Of a stretch of 64,000 nucleotides of DNA, positions 17,600 through 26,667 are shown one piece after another. The stretch comes from Rhizobium etli CFN 42. Lineage in GTDB: Bacteria > Pseudomonadota > Alphaproteobacteria > Rhizobiales > Rhizobiaceae. The DNA is taken from positions 2,297,001 to 2,361,000 of the forward strand of contig NC_007761.1 of the NCBI RefSeq assembly GCF_000092045.1. The letters are read 5' to 3'. How positions within the stretch are numbered: the first letter of the stretch is position 1; every line of letters begins with the position of its first letter. The position numbers and the translations under genes were made by a program. The notes beneath the pieces were generated by a model. The model made no database searches. It saw only the letters and a program-made list of their open reading frames with translations, and was not told the origin of the DNA.

Positions 17600-18346
17600 A
17601 TGAGCCAAACCGCGCAAAGCGCCCCCGACGAGCAGCCGCTTCTTTCAACGAGGTTTCTTCTGCGCACGACCGCGGTGATCGCCGTCCTAGCGGTCCTGAC
17701 CGTCGCCATCAGCATCGGCGGCCGCTGGTTCGGCCGGCACATCTCCCTTGCCGGCAACAGCGACAGCCCAGCTGAAATCACCCTGACCATCGGCCGCGAC
17801 ATGGTGAAACTCCCCGAAAATACCATCCGCTTCCCGAGCCAGCGGCATGAAGGTGCGGCCGAGCGCGTCGATCTCTACCTCGCCTGGCCTGACATGCGGG
17901 GTTACGGCGAGGACAATCATCTTCGGTTCGACGATGTCGCCCAATCCTCCGGCCTGATCTTCCTGCAAATCGCCCAGAGCACCATGTCGCGCGACATGTC
18001 CGGTCGGCTGGAGCCGATCTATTCGCACCTGATCGAAGGACAAGCCGTGGCTTTTCGCGACGGATTGACGCTCCACCGTCTTCGCGCCGACGCCGGTTAT
18101 GGCGAAGAAGTGCTGCTGACGGCAGCCATCAAGGGCGGAGCGGACTATGTCGTGCGCTGCATCTTGCCTTCAACCCCGGACAAGGCGACGAGCGGAGACT
18201 GCCAGCGAGATATCAAGGTCGGCAAGGATCTTAGCGTCCTTTACCGCTTCTCGAGCAGCCATCTCGACGATTGGGAACATATTGATGCCGCGATCCGCAC
18301 CTTTGTGGAGGCGCGTCTTGTGAACCGTTCTGCGACAGGTGCCTAA
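17600..18346 (+). CDS. Single-pass membrane protein of unknown function
   Basis: A 248-residue protein with one N-terminal transmembrane helix (residues ~22-43, AVIAVLAVLTVAISIGG) and a periplasmic remainder. The soluble part has repeated hydrophobic strands and a pair of cysteines (VRCILP and GDCQRD). I do not recognise the family, although similar genes occur next to D,D-carboxypeptidases in Rhizobium. An in-frame ATG 13 codons upstream is possible. It precedes the carboxypeptidase gene on the same strand, separated by ~120 bp. Confidence 0.6.
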   Translation: MSQTAQSAPDEQPLLSTRFLLRTTAVIAVLAVLTVAISIGGRWFGRHISLAGNSDSPAEITLTIGRDMVKLPENTIRFPSQRHEGAAERVDLYLAWPDMRGYGEDNHLRFDDVAQSSGLIFLQIAQSTMSRDMSGRLEPIYSHLIEGQAVAFRDGLTLHRLRADAGYGEEVLLTAAIKGGADYVVRCILPSTPDKATSGDCQRDIKVGKDLSVLYRFSSSHLDDWEHIDAAIRTFVEARLVNRSATGA

Positions 18347-18464
18347 AATGCCTCCAGACGGCGAGTGAAACGATTCATCATAAACGGATTGGTAACGCTG
18401 AATCGGTAATTTCAAAAGACGAGCTGTGCGGCGGGGGGTGTGCGGTTCCTGCCCAATATCTGAA

Positions 18465-20042
18465 ATGCAAGCAAAGAGTGGAATAGTGTCAAGGTCAGTC
18501 TCCTCCGTATCATCATTCCGGTCCGTCAGCTTTTTTGCAAAGCTCCTGGCGATCCTATCGATGACCGTCACGGTCGTGCTGGTCGATTCGGTCAATGCCG
18601 AAGCGGAAGCGGCCAATTCGAAATATGCGGGCATCGTCGTCGACGCCAAGACCGGCAACGTTCTCTACAGCGAGAATGCCGATCGGCTGCAATATCCCGC
18701 GTCGCTGACCAAGATGATGACCCTCTACATGACCTTCGAGGCATTGGAGCAGGGTCGCATCCGCCTCGACACGCCGGTTCCCTTCTCCGCTCACGCGGCC
18801 GCCCAGGCGCCGACCAAGCTCGGCGTGCGTGCCGGCGGCACCATCACCGTCGAGCAGGGCATCCTCGGTCTCGTCACCCTGTCGGCCAATGACGCCGCGA
18901 CCGCGCTTGGAGAGATGCTGGGCGGCAGCGAAGACCGCTTCGCCCAGATGATGACCGCCAAGGCGCATGCGCTCGGCATGACGCGCACCACCTATCGCAA
19001 CGCCAACGGCCTGCCGAATACGGCGCAGATGACGACGGCGCGCGACCAGGCCCGCCTCGGGATCGCCCTTCGCCAGCATTTCCCGCAATATTACGGCTAC
19101 TTTTCCACCCGCGCCTTCAAGTTCGGCACCCGCACGATCCGCAGCCACAACCGGCTGGTCGGTTCGGTGCGCGGCGTCGACGGCATCAAGACCGGATACA
19201 CGCGCGCCGCCGGCTTCAATCTGGTGAGCTCGGTGCAGGTTGACGGCAAGTCGATCGTCAGCGTCGTGCTCGGCGGCGCTTCGGGGCCGGCTCGAGACGC
19301 ACAGATGCGCAATCTGATCGCCACCTACCTGCCGAAAGCATCGAGCCGCGGCGGATCTTCGCAGCTGGTGGCTCAGACAGCCCCTGCCCCGGCGATGATC
19401 GAAACGCCGGCCCCCGTCCAGCCGCAGAAGGCCGCACAGGTCGCCCTTCAGCAGGTCGTTCCGCAGCAGCAGGTTGCACGCCAGCAGGTCGCAAAGACGA
19501 TCACCGCGTCGCAGCCGCCGATTTCCGCCGCTGCCGCCGACCTCGGCCTGCCGCGTAAGGGGCCGCTGCCGGACGCCCGGTATCAGGTGGCCGAGACCGA
19601 AGTCGCCTATGCCGAAACCTCCGCGACGAAATCCGACAATCCACTGGTTGCCCAGGCCATGCCGGCGCCGACCAAGGTCAAGACCACGAGCTTCAAGCAG
19701 CAGGCTCCGGTCGCCGCACCGGCTGCGCAGGATAACGCCGCCGTCGACCACGTCACGACCGCTTCGACCAGTGCCACCCCGGCAGGTGCTGCGCCTGCGG
19801 GCTGGGTCGTCCAGGTGGGCGTCTCGCCGAGCCGGCAGATGGCCATGGACCTCCTGGAGACCGCCAAGAGCAAGGGCGGCAAGGCTCTGGCCTCGGCAAA
19901 GCCCTTCGCCGTCGCCTACGGCGCTGGCAACGACCAGGTCTACCGCGCCCGCTTTGGTGGCTTTGACGATCAGCGCGATGCGGTCAATGCCTGCAAGGCC
20001 TTGAAGAAAGCCGGCATCAAGTGCTGGGCCGCAGCACAATGA
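18465..20042 (+). CDS. D-alanyl-D-alanine carboxypeptidase with SPOR domain
   Basis: A 525-residue penicillin-binding protein (peptidase S11) that trims the terminal D-Ala of peptidoglycan stem peptides. Motifs: SLTK (Ser80 nucleophile), SAN (140-142) and KTG (242-244). An N-terminal signal segment (AKLLAILSMTVTVVLVDSVNA) targets it to the periplasm. A long Pro/Gln/Ala linker (330-445) joins to a C-terminal SPOR domain, which binds denuded glycan at the division site. The start is uncertain: GTG at 18426, ATG at 18465 or GTG at 18486 (best ribosome site). Confidence 0.93.
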   Translation: MQAKSGIVSRSVSSVSSFRSVSFFAKLLAILSMTVTVVLVDSVNAEAEAANSKYAGIVVDAKTGNVLYSENADRLQYPASLTKMMTLYMTFEALEQGRIRLDTPVPFSAHAAAQAPTKLGVRAGGTITVEQGILGLVTLSANDAATALGEMLGGSEDRFAQMMTAKAHALGMTRTTYRNANGLPNTAQMTTARDQARLGIALRQHFPQYYGYFSTRAFKFGTRTIRSHNRLVGSVRGVDGIKTGYTRAAGFNLVSSVQVDGKSIVSVVLGGASGPARDAQMRNLIATYLPKASSRGGSSQLVAQTAPAPAMIETPAPVQPQKAAQVALQQVVPQQQVARQQVAKTITASQPPISAAAADLGLPRKGPLPDARYQVAETEVAYAETSATKSDNPLVAQAMPAPTKVKTTSFKQQAPVAAPAAQDNAAVDHVTTASTSATPAGAAPAGWVVQVGVSPSRQMAMDLLETAKSKGGKALASAKPFAVAYGAGNDQVYRARFGGFDDQRDAVNACKALKKAGIKCWAAAQ

Positions 20043-20154
20043 GTTATTTGGTGCTGCCTGCGACATGGCCGGCGGCATCCGTAACGGCCGGAATTGGTGT
20101 TTGCGTTTCCGGCCATCGGTTTGAACTCGATCAGTAATGCGTACGGGGAAAACT

Positions 20155-20430
20155 ATGGCGATCAATGAGAATGTTCCGGGAATGCCAGGCGACCGCCGCA
20201 GCGGGGCCAAAGGGCGTTCATCCCTGCATCCCCTGCACGAAGCGGCTCTGAGACTAGCCGAAATCGGCCTGCAACGACCGAGAGCGAAGTCTGCCAAGAC
20301 CCGGGATCTCATCAATCTGCTGCTTTGCCATGGCGCTCGCGCCTGGCGCTATTCGCAGCCGGAAGCGCGCATTCATCTGCATGTGACGTCGCCGGACGGC
20401 AGCGCGCCGGTGCAACTGCGTCTGCGCTGA
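20155..20430 (+). CDS. Small conserved hypothetical protein
   Basis: A 91-residue protein starting MAINENVPG, chosen over an ATG six codons earlier because GGGGAA lies at the right distance. It contains a helical segment LHEAALRLAEIGLQRPR and ends in strands rich in valine and arginine. No signal peptide or known domain is visible. Coding composition (third-position GC) is normal for the region, supporting a real gene. Function unknown. Confidence 0.5.
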   Translation: MAINENVPGMPGDRRSGAKGRSSLHPLHEAALRLAEIGLQRPRAKSAKTRDLINLLLCHGARAWRYSQPEARIHLHVTSPDGSAPVQLRLR

Positions 20431-20440
20431 AATTCGCATG

Positions 20441-20472
20441 CCGTCGTCCGGAACCGGTATTTCGGACGATGG
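20441..20472. terminator. Hairpin between converging genes
   Basis: CCGTCGTCCG (20441-20450) pairs with CGGACGATGG (20463-20472) with one mismatch. It sits between the stop of the 91-residue protein and the stop of the DUF1489 gene and is a likely bidirectional transcript end. Confidence 0.5.
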
Positions 20473-20474
20473 AA

Positions 20475-20912
20475 TTAGAGAAGACCAAGCTCTGTCAGTT
20501 CGCGGCGCAGCTCCGCGGGCATTTCGGCGATCCCGGCGCCCAAGCTCGTCAGATCGGGCGGCACGTCATCCTGCGTATAGTAGCGCCAGCCCTGGAAGGG
20601 CCGCTTCGGCTGCACCGCGGTTTCGATTACCTCCGGGCCGAGCATCAGACGGCAGCGTGAAATCCCTTCGTCGTCGGTGAACGTCTCGATGTCGAGCAGC
20701 CTCTGTCTCGCCTGCACCTGTCCCTTGATCACCCAATAGAGCGAGCCGCCGTCGAGAAGCTCCTCCATGCGTTTGGGCACCATGCGCGTCGTGTGAACAG
20801 AATGCGGTTCGAGTCCGGAGGCAATGGCGCGCAGCGAGCGCTCCGCCACCCATTCGCGCAGATCCTCGATCGAGTCGGCGCCGACACATAGTTTGATGAG
20901 ATGCAATGCCAT
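20475..20912 (-). CDS. DUF1489 family protein
   Basis: A 145-residue protein that matches DUF1489 end to end (MALHLIKLCVGADSIEDL start, the THRTRMVPKR-like region here written TTRMVPKRMEELL, and LDGGSLYWVIKG). It is near-universal in Alphaproteobacteria but has no assigned function. No membrane or export signal. It lies 60 bp downstream of the sdaA stop on the same strand and may be cotranscribed. Confidence 0.85.
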   Translation of the reverse strand: MALHLIKLCVGADSIEDLREWVAERSLRAIASGLEPHSVHTTRMVPKRMEELLDGGSLYWVIKGQVQARQRLLDIETFTDDEGISRCRLMLGPEVIETAVQPKRPFQGWRYYTQDDVPPDLTSLGAGIAEMPAELRRELTELGLL

Positions 20913-20972
20913 GCCGCCGTTGAAATCCTTTTGGCGGCGGGCGTCAAGTGTGAAGCCAAGGAGTTCGCACGC

Positions 20973-22376
20973 TCAGCATTCGACGACATTGACGGCCAGG
21001 CCGCCGGTCGAGGTTTCCTTGTATTTCTCGCTCATGTCATGGCCGGTCTGGCGCATCGTCTCAATGCAGGCGTCGAGCGGCACGAAATGCTGGCCGTCGC
21101 CCTTGACGGCAAGCGATGCTGCCGTGACGGCCTTGACGGCGCCAAGCGCGTTGCGCTCGATACAGGGAACCTGCACGAGGCCTGCGACAGGATCGCAGGT
21201 CATGCCGAGGTGATGTTCGAGCGCGATCTCGGCGGCGTTCTCGATCTGCTCCGGCGTGCCGCCCATCACAGCCGCAAGGCCCGCAGCCGCCATCGCCGCG
21301 GCCGAGCCGACCTCGCCCTGACAGCCAACCTCGGCGCCTGAGATCGAGGCGTTGTGCTTGATGATGCCGCCGATGGCCGCTGCCGTCAGCAGGTAATCGC
21401 GGATGCCGTTCTGGTCCCAGTCCTCGTGGAAATGCTCGTAGTAGCGGATCGTTGCCGGAATGACGCCGGCCGCGCCATTGGTCGGCGCGGTGACGACGCG
21501 CCCGCCGGCGGCATTCTCCTCGTTGACGGCCATCGCATAGACGCTGAGCCAGTCGTTGGCGAGCAGCGGATTGACGCGGTTGCTGCGCCACTCCTCCTGC
21601 AGCTTGTCGTGGATGCGGCGGGCGCGGCGTTTGACGTTGAGGCCGCCGGGCATGACACCCTCGACCTTGAGGCCGCGCTCGATGCAGGACCGCATTGCCT
21701 CCCAGATGCGGTCAAGACCCTGATCGAGCTCTTCGCGCGAGCGCTGGCTCTCCTCGTTCGCCCGCTTCATCTGCGCGATCGAAAGCCCCGAGCGCTCCGC
21801 CATGTCGAGCATCTGCCTGGCAGTCGCGAACGGATAGGGCACGCGCGTGCCCCCCGCGGCGTTCTTCTTCGCCCGCATCTGCTCCAACTCGGTGTCGGTG
21901 ACGACGAAGCCGCCGCCGACCGAGTAATAGATGCGTTTCAGGAGCAGCCGGCCGTCACGGTCATAGGCGGAAAAGATCATGCCGTTGGCATGGCCGGGAA
22001 GCGGCTGCTTCTTGTCGAAGACCAGGTCGGTCTTCGGCTGGAATTGGTAGGCCGGATGGCCCGCCGGCGTGATGCGGCCGGTGCGCTCGACGGTATCGAT
22101 GATCCCGTCCATCTTGTCGGGATCGACGCTGTCGGGTGCTTCGCCCATCAGCCCGAGAATGACGGCTCTGCCCGTTCCGTGGCCAATGCCGGTATGGGCG
22201 AGCGAACCATGCAGGCTGACCTTGATCGCGGCGACCTGCGCGCCCGATGACGGGCGTGGCCATTCATTCGACAGGATCAGATCGAGAAACCGGTTGGCAG
22301 CCGACATCGGACCCATCGTGTGCGAGCTCGACGGCCCGACACCGATCTTGAACACGTCGAATACCGAAAGAAACAT
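20973..22376 (-). CDS. sdaA: L-serine ammonia-lyase
   Basis: A 467-residue single-chain, oxygen-sensitive [4Fe-4S] L-serine dehydratase that converts serine to pyruvate and ammonia. The beta-domain start [19 protein letters not shown] is diagnostic, and the alpha domain includes [20 protein letters not shown] and [18 protein letters not shown], which supply cluster cysteines. The start is the ATG before FLSVFDV; the longer frame upstream overlaps a repeat element and is not credible. Links to the glycine cleavage system later in the window are metabolic, not positional. Confidence 0.95.
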
Positions 22377-22488
22377 GGATGCGCCTTTTGAATATGAGGT
22401 TGCAAGCTTAAGCAAGGTCAGTTTCGGACCCGTGCGGGCCACCGACATCGCCTGCAGCCGATGCGACATTCCGGGGACCATACACCCG

Positions 22489-22599
22489 GAGCACGACGCC
22501 GAAAAGCAGTAGCAGTTTTCGGACGACATATGCTCTAACTATTTAATTTGGAACAGGATTCAAATCTTGAGCCGAGCCGGCTCGAAATCATCCTGTTCC
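22489..22599. repeat. Rhizobial intergenic mosaic palindrome
   Basis: Two adjacent hairpins. The first (22489-22535) has GAGCA and TGCTC at its ends around GCCGAAAAG and TTTTCGG arms; this arrangement resembles the ABC-type intergenic repeats of Rhizobiaceae. The second has exact 10-bp arms, GGAACAGGAT (22550-22559) and ATCCTGTTCC (22590-22599), around a GAGCC/GGCTC core. They fill the 404-bp gap between divergent sdaA and DUF599 genes; open frames crossing them are artefacts of the symmetry. Confidence 0.6.
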
Positions 22600-22780
22600 A
22601 GCGCATCGGCCGGGATATCGGAATCGCTTTTCGGAAGGGACGATGTATCGATGCAAAGCGTTGCGGCGTCCTTTCGGACGCGCCGGGCGCCAAAATCCGG
22701 CGGCGGCCCGGCCTTCCGGTCATTGCAGCATTTCGATGCATATGTAAGGTGGCCGCACTTCATGGGAGACTGAATCACTG

Positions 22781-23548
22781 ATGACGACGGCGGACTACAT
22801 TGCTCTGGCCTTCTTTGCCTGCGTCTGGATGGGCTATTCCTGGCTGCTGAAGGGCCGCACCTTCTTCGGCCGCACCAGTCTGACGCATGCGATGACCGAA
22901 CGGCGCCGCGAATGGATCTACAATTCGCTGCGCCGCGATCTGAAGATGATCGACACGCAGATTATGGCCGGCCTGCAGAACGGCACGGCCTTTTTCGCCT
23001 CGACCTCGATCTTCGCAATCGGTAGCTGCTTCGCGTTGCTGGGCGCCACCGAGAAGGTCGATGCAGTCTTTGCCGACTTGCCCTTCGTCTTCCATGGCGG
23101 CCATGCCGCCTTCGAGATGAAGGTCGGCGGACTGGCAGCGCTTTTCGGTTATGCCTTCTTCAAGTTCGGCTGGTCCTATCGGCTGTTCAACTACTGCACC
23201 ATTCTCTTCGGCTCTATCCCGATGCTGCGCGACGCCGAGAGTGATATCATCGCCGCCGAGCGGGCTGCCGAACGCGTCATCCGCATGAACGTCATTGCCG
23301 GCAGCAATTTTAACGAGGGCCTCAGGGCGATCTTCCTGTCGATCGGCTATCTCGGCTGGTTCATCAACCCTTATGTCTTCATGATGACGACGGCGATTGT
23401 CATCTTCGTGTTGGCGCGGCGGCAATTCTTCTCGCAGGCGCGGCTGGCGATCATGGATGCCGGCCCGCCGTCCAATCTCCACCTTTCTCCCGTTCGCCGC
23501 GACATTCCGTCGAGCGGCGGAAGTGATTTGCCCGAGGGACTTCGATGA
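22781..23548 (+). CDS. DUF599 family membrane protein
   Basis: A 255-residue protein with about four transmembrane segments (near 5-20, 70-90, 115-135, 185-215), matching DUF599. The loop MTERRREWIYNSLRRDLKMIDTQIMAGLQNG is the family hallmark. Function is unknown. It overlaps the following acyltransferase gene by four bases (ATGA), so the two are translationally coupled. Confidence 0.8.
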   Translation: MTTADYIALAFFACVWMGYSWLLKGRTFFGRTSLTHAMTERRREWIYNSLRRDLKMIDTQIMAGLQNGTAFFASTSIFAIGSCFALLGATEKVDAVFADLPFVFHGGHAAFEMKVGGLAALFGYAFFKFGWSYRLFNYCTILFGSIPMLRDAESDIIAAERAAERVIRMNVIAGSNFNEGLRAIFLSIGYLGWFINPYVFMMTTAIVIFVLARRQFFSQARLAIMDAGPPSNLHLSPVRRDIPSSGGSDLPEGLR

Positions 23549-24534
23549 CAATGCCGGCACTGCAGGCCGATGCGGCAGCGAGGCCACCGCGCATCGGACT
23601 ATTGGACACGGCCCGCGGCATCGCGCTGATCGCCATGGCGAGCTACCATTTCACCTGGGACATGGAGTTCATGGGATATCTCGCGCCGGGCACGGCCGAG
23701 ACCGGCTGGCTGAAGATCTATGCCCGGGCGATCGCCACGACCTTTCTCTTCATCGTCGGCATCAGCCTGGCGCTCTCCAGCACCCCGACGATCCGCTGGT
23801 CGTCCTTCTGGAAACGTTTCGGCACGATTGCCGCAGCGGCCGCGGTCATTTCGATCGCTACCCGCGTCGCAATGCCGGACACGTGGATCTATTTCGGCAT
23901 CCTGCATTGTATTGCGCTGCTCACGCTCATCGGCGTCGTATTTGTCCGATTGCCGCTCGCCTTCACGCTCCTCGTCACAATCGCGCTCCTCGCCGCCTGG
24001 ATTCTCGATAATTTCGGCACACCGGGCCTGCTCCGCTCGTCTTTCTTCGATCCCAGATATTTCGCCTGGATCGGCCTTGCCGAAACACCGCAACGCTCCA
24101 ACGATTACGTGCCGCTGTTTCCCTGGGCTACGCCGTTTTTCGTAGGGTTGAGCATCGCTTTGATCACCGTCAGAACCAGGCTGCCGCATCGGCTTGCGGC
24201 CATCGGAACAGGCTTCTGGTGGCCGGCCAGGCTTGGCCGCCATAGCCTTGCCTTCTACGTCATTCATCAGCCGGTGCTGATTGCCATCGCTTACGGACTT
24301 TCCCTTGTCGTCCCACCGCCGCAGTCGGATCCGGTCGAAACTTACCTTGGGGAATGCAACTCCGCTTGCGTCAAGCAGCAAGGCGAAGCGCTTTGCCGCA
24401 GCTTTTGTCAGTGCACGCTCGACAGATTGCAGGCGCAGTCGCTGCTGACACCGCTGCAGGCGGGCAAGATCGATCTGCAGAATGATGAGCGGGTCCAGAC
24501 GATTGCCGGCGAATGCAGCGCCGAGGCGCAATAA
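23545..24534 (+). CDS. DUF1624/HGSNAT-type membrane acyltransferase with Cys-rich tail
   Basis: A 329-residue integral membrane protein related to heparan-alpha-glucosaminide N-acetyltransferase (DUF1624). The opening LLDTARGIALIAMASYHFTWD (about 19-39), with its conserved His35, and the hydrophobic segments in between fit the family. Unusually, residues 271-290 form a soluble tail with CxxxC-x8-CxxxCxC spacing plus Cys324, which could bind a metal or form disulfides. It follows DUF599 with a four-base overlap. The acyl acceptor is unknown. Confidence 0.8.
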   Translation: MTMPALQADAAARPPRIGLLDTARGIALIAMASYHFTWDMEFMGYLAPGTAETGWLKIYARAIATTFLFIVGISLALSSTPTIRWSSFWKRFGTIAAAAAVISIATRVAMPDTWIYFGILHCIALLTLIGVVFVRLPLAFTLLVTIALLAAWILDNFGTPGLLRSSFFDPRYFAWIGLAETPQRSNDYVPLFPWATPFFVGLSIALITVRTRLPHRLAAIGTGFWWPARLGRHSLAFYVIHQPVLIAIAYGLSLVVPPPQSDPVETYLGECNSACVKQQGEALCRSFCQCTLDRLQAQSLLTPLQAGKIDLQNDERVQTIAGECSAEAQ

Positions 24535-24562
24535 ACCACCGGCAACCGCCCTGCGGCAATTC

Positions 24563-24955
24563 TCAGGTGGTGACGCCGATTTCGGCAAGACGCCCCAGGC
24601 AGGCCTCTTCGATATTGTCGAGTTCCGTCAGCGTGTCGTCTATGTCCTTGCGCTTCTGGCGCAGGTCCTCACGCTTCTCGTCGACGCGCTTCATCAGCAG
24701 CTTCAGCTGGCCGAGCTCGCCAGGCGGCTCCTTATAGACCTGGATGATCTCGCGAATTTCCGCGATGGTGAAGCCGATCCGCCGTCCGCGCAGGATTTCT
24801 CCGATCAGCCGCCGGTCCGCAGGCCGAAACAGACGGGTGCGCCCCCGCCGCTCGGGGTGAATCAGCCCCTCATCTTCGTAGAAGCGGAGCGTGCGCGTCG
24901 AGACACCGAATTCGCGCGTGAGCTCCGTTATGCTATAATATTTGTTCACCGGCAT
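24563..24955 (-). CDS. MerR family transcriptional regulator
   Basis: A 130-residue regulator. The N-terminal winged helix (YSITELTREFGVSTRTLRFYEDEGLIHPERRGRTRLF) is typical MerR; a coiled coil (about 85-120) follows. There is no cysteine-rich metal-binding loop, so it is not a metal or SoxR-type sensor; it resembles the LiuR-like branch that controls branched-chain amino acid or fatty acid catabolism, but no such gene is adjacent. A 24-bp near-perfect palindrome 30 bases upstream indicates autoregulation. Confidence 0.88.
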   Translation of the reverse strand: MPVNKYYSITELTREFGVSTRTLRFYEDEGLIHPERRGRTRLFRPADRRLIGEILRGRRIGFTIAEIREIIQVYKEPPGELGQLKLLMKRVDEKREDLRQKRKDIDDTLTELDNIEEACLGRLAEIGVTT

Positions 24956-24984
24956 GTGTTCCCCGTCGTCGAACCGGCAATAAT

Positions 24985-25008
24985 ATTGACTTTTACGTAA
25001 TAGTCAAT
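24985..25008. promoter_or_regulatory. MerR-type operator upstream of merR gene
   Basis: A 24-bp inverted repeat with only one mismatched pair: ATTGACT at the left end, TTTACGTAA in the centre, AGTCAAT at the right end. TTGACT may double as a -35 hexamer, so that the dyad would fall in the long spacer where MerR proteins bind. It lies 30 bases before the merR ATG and just after the mgtE stop. Confidence 0.65.
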
Positions 25009-25020
25009 TTGGGCGAACCG

Positions 25021-26427
25021 TCAGATGCCGAACCACCAGGTGGCGATGCCGAGAAAGGCGAAAAAGCCAGTACAGTCGGTCACCGTCGTGACGAACACCG
25101 ACGAGGCTATCGCCGGGTCGGCGCCCACCTTGTCGAGCAGCAGCGGCAGCAGGATGCCGGCAAGGGCGGCCGCCATCAGATTGATAATCATCGCCGCCGC
25201 GATCACCCCGCCGAGCTGATAGTCGTGAAACCAGATGCCGGCGATCGCGCCCATGATCGTCGCAAAGACGGCGCCGTTGAGAATGCCGACGCCGGCCTCC
25301 CTGCGGATGATGCGGCCGGCATTGTAGATGTCGAGATCGCGGGTGGCGAGCGCACGCACGGTCACCGTCATCGTCTGCGTACCGGCATTGCCGCCCATCG
25401 AAGCGACAATCGGCATCAGCACCGCAAGCGCGATCATTTTCTCGATCGAGGCGTCGAACAGGCCGATGACGCTCGCCGACAGCATCGCCGTGCCGAGATT
25501 GATCAAAAGCCAGAGGAAACGCGAGCGCGCCGTCGAGATCAAGTTGTCCGACAGTTCTTCGTCGCCGACGCCGCCGAGGCGCTTGATGTCCTCGTCTGCC
25601 TCTTCGTGGATGACGTCGACAACGTCGTCGATGGTCAGCACGCCGACCAGCCGGCCGTTCTCGTCGACGACGGCAGCCGAGAGAAGGTCGTATTGTTCGA
25701 AGAGCTGGGCGGCTTCCTCCTGGTCCATCTCGGCGGGAACCGGATGATTGGTCTCCCGCATGATCTGTTCGATCTTCGTCTGCCGCTTGGTGCGCAGGAT
25801 CTGATCGAGATCGACCGCACCGAGCAGCTTGAAGGTCGGATCGATGACGAAAATCTGCGAGAAGGAATAGGGCAGATCCTCCTCGTCGCGCATGTAGTCG
25901 ATCGTCTGGCCCACCGTCCAGAACGGCGGCACGGCGACGAATTCTGTCTGCATGCGGCGCCCGGCTGAGCTTTCGGGATAATCGAGCGCCCGGCGCAGCC
26001 GCACCCGTTCGGTAAACGGCAGCTGGGCGAGGATTTCTTCCCGGTCCTCCTTGTCGAGGTCTTCGAGAATGTAGACGGCATCGTCCGAATCGAGTTCGCC
26101 GATGGCGGCGGCGATCTGCTCGTTCGGCATCTGATCGACGATTTCGCGGCGAATTGCCTCGTCGACCTCGGTCAGCGCCGTCATGTCGAAATCTTCGCCG
26201 AGCAGGCGCACCAGCGCGAGGCGCTGATCCGGCTGGATCGATTCGAGCAGGTCGCCTATTTCGGATTCATGCAGGCGGGCGACATTGCCGCGCAGGAACA
26301 GCGTATCGCGATCGGCGATCGCCGCACCGACAAGCGCCAGGAAATCGCCGCGGACATTGCCGTCCTCGTCGTAAATATCCGCTTCCTCGTCATCGCGTCG
26401 GCGAATGCGGTCTTCCGTGTCGGTCAT
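25021..26427 (-). CDS. mgtE: Magnesium transporter MgtE
   Basis: A 468-residue Mg2+ channel. Domains: N-terminal superhelical MgtE_N (about 40-140), two CBS domains (about 145-275, including LLGAVDLDQIL and LVGVLTIDDVVDV), and a C-terminal membrane domain of five helices with the pore sequence PIVASMGGNAGTQ. Cytosolic magnesium closes the channel through the N and CBS domains. The ATG before TDTEDRIRR has GAGGG upstream. No magnesium riboswitch is visible in the leader. Confidence 0.95.
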   Translation of the reverse strand: MTDTEDRIRRRDDEEADIYDEDGNVRGDFLALVGAAIADRDTLFLRGNVARLHESEIGDLLESIQPDQRLALVRLLGEDFDMTALTEVDEAIRREIVDQMPNEQIAAAIGELDSDDAVYILEDLDKEDREEILAQLPFTERVRLRRALDYPESSAGRRMQTEFVAVPPFWTVGQTIDYMRDEEDLPYSFSQIFVIDPTFKLLGAVDLDQILRTKRQTKIEQIMRETNHPVPAEMDQEEAAQLFEQYDLLSAAVVDENGRLVGVLTIDDVVDVIHEEADEDIKRLGGVGDEELSDNLISTARSRFLWLLINLGTAMLSASVIGLFDASIEKMIALAVLMPIVASMGGNAGTQTMTVTVRALATRDLDIYNAGRIIRREAGVGILNGAVFATIMGAIAGIWFHDYQLGGVIAAAMIINLMAAALAGILLPLLLDKVGADPAIASSVFVTTVTDCTGFFAFLGIATWWFGI

Positions 26428-26667
26428 CTGCCCGCCCTCGCACCTGGTTCGAATTTCAACGACGACGCGCCGCATTCGCAAAATGTCGGCCGAAAATACA
26501 TTGTCAACAAGCGGATAAGCGAATCCCGCGCGAACCTCCCGCGGCCGGAATTCTTGGCCCCTGCTAGCTCAAAGCATCCTTGTCGTAAAGCGCCAACCGT
26601 GCTTCGTGATGACAATGTCTGCGGCCGGCGATAGTTTCCGCCGTTCAAAGAGAGGGGAGCCCGCTTC

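Noticed and set aside
18555..20315. 586-residue open frame on the minus strand
   Set aside because: Antisense to the D,D-carboxypeptidase gene and composed of shadow residues.
22377..22529. N-terminal extension of sdaA
   Set aside because: The extra 51 residues are encoded by a repeat-rich region and match no serine dehydratase; the standard start is at 22376.
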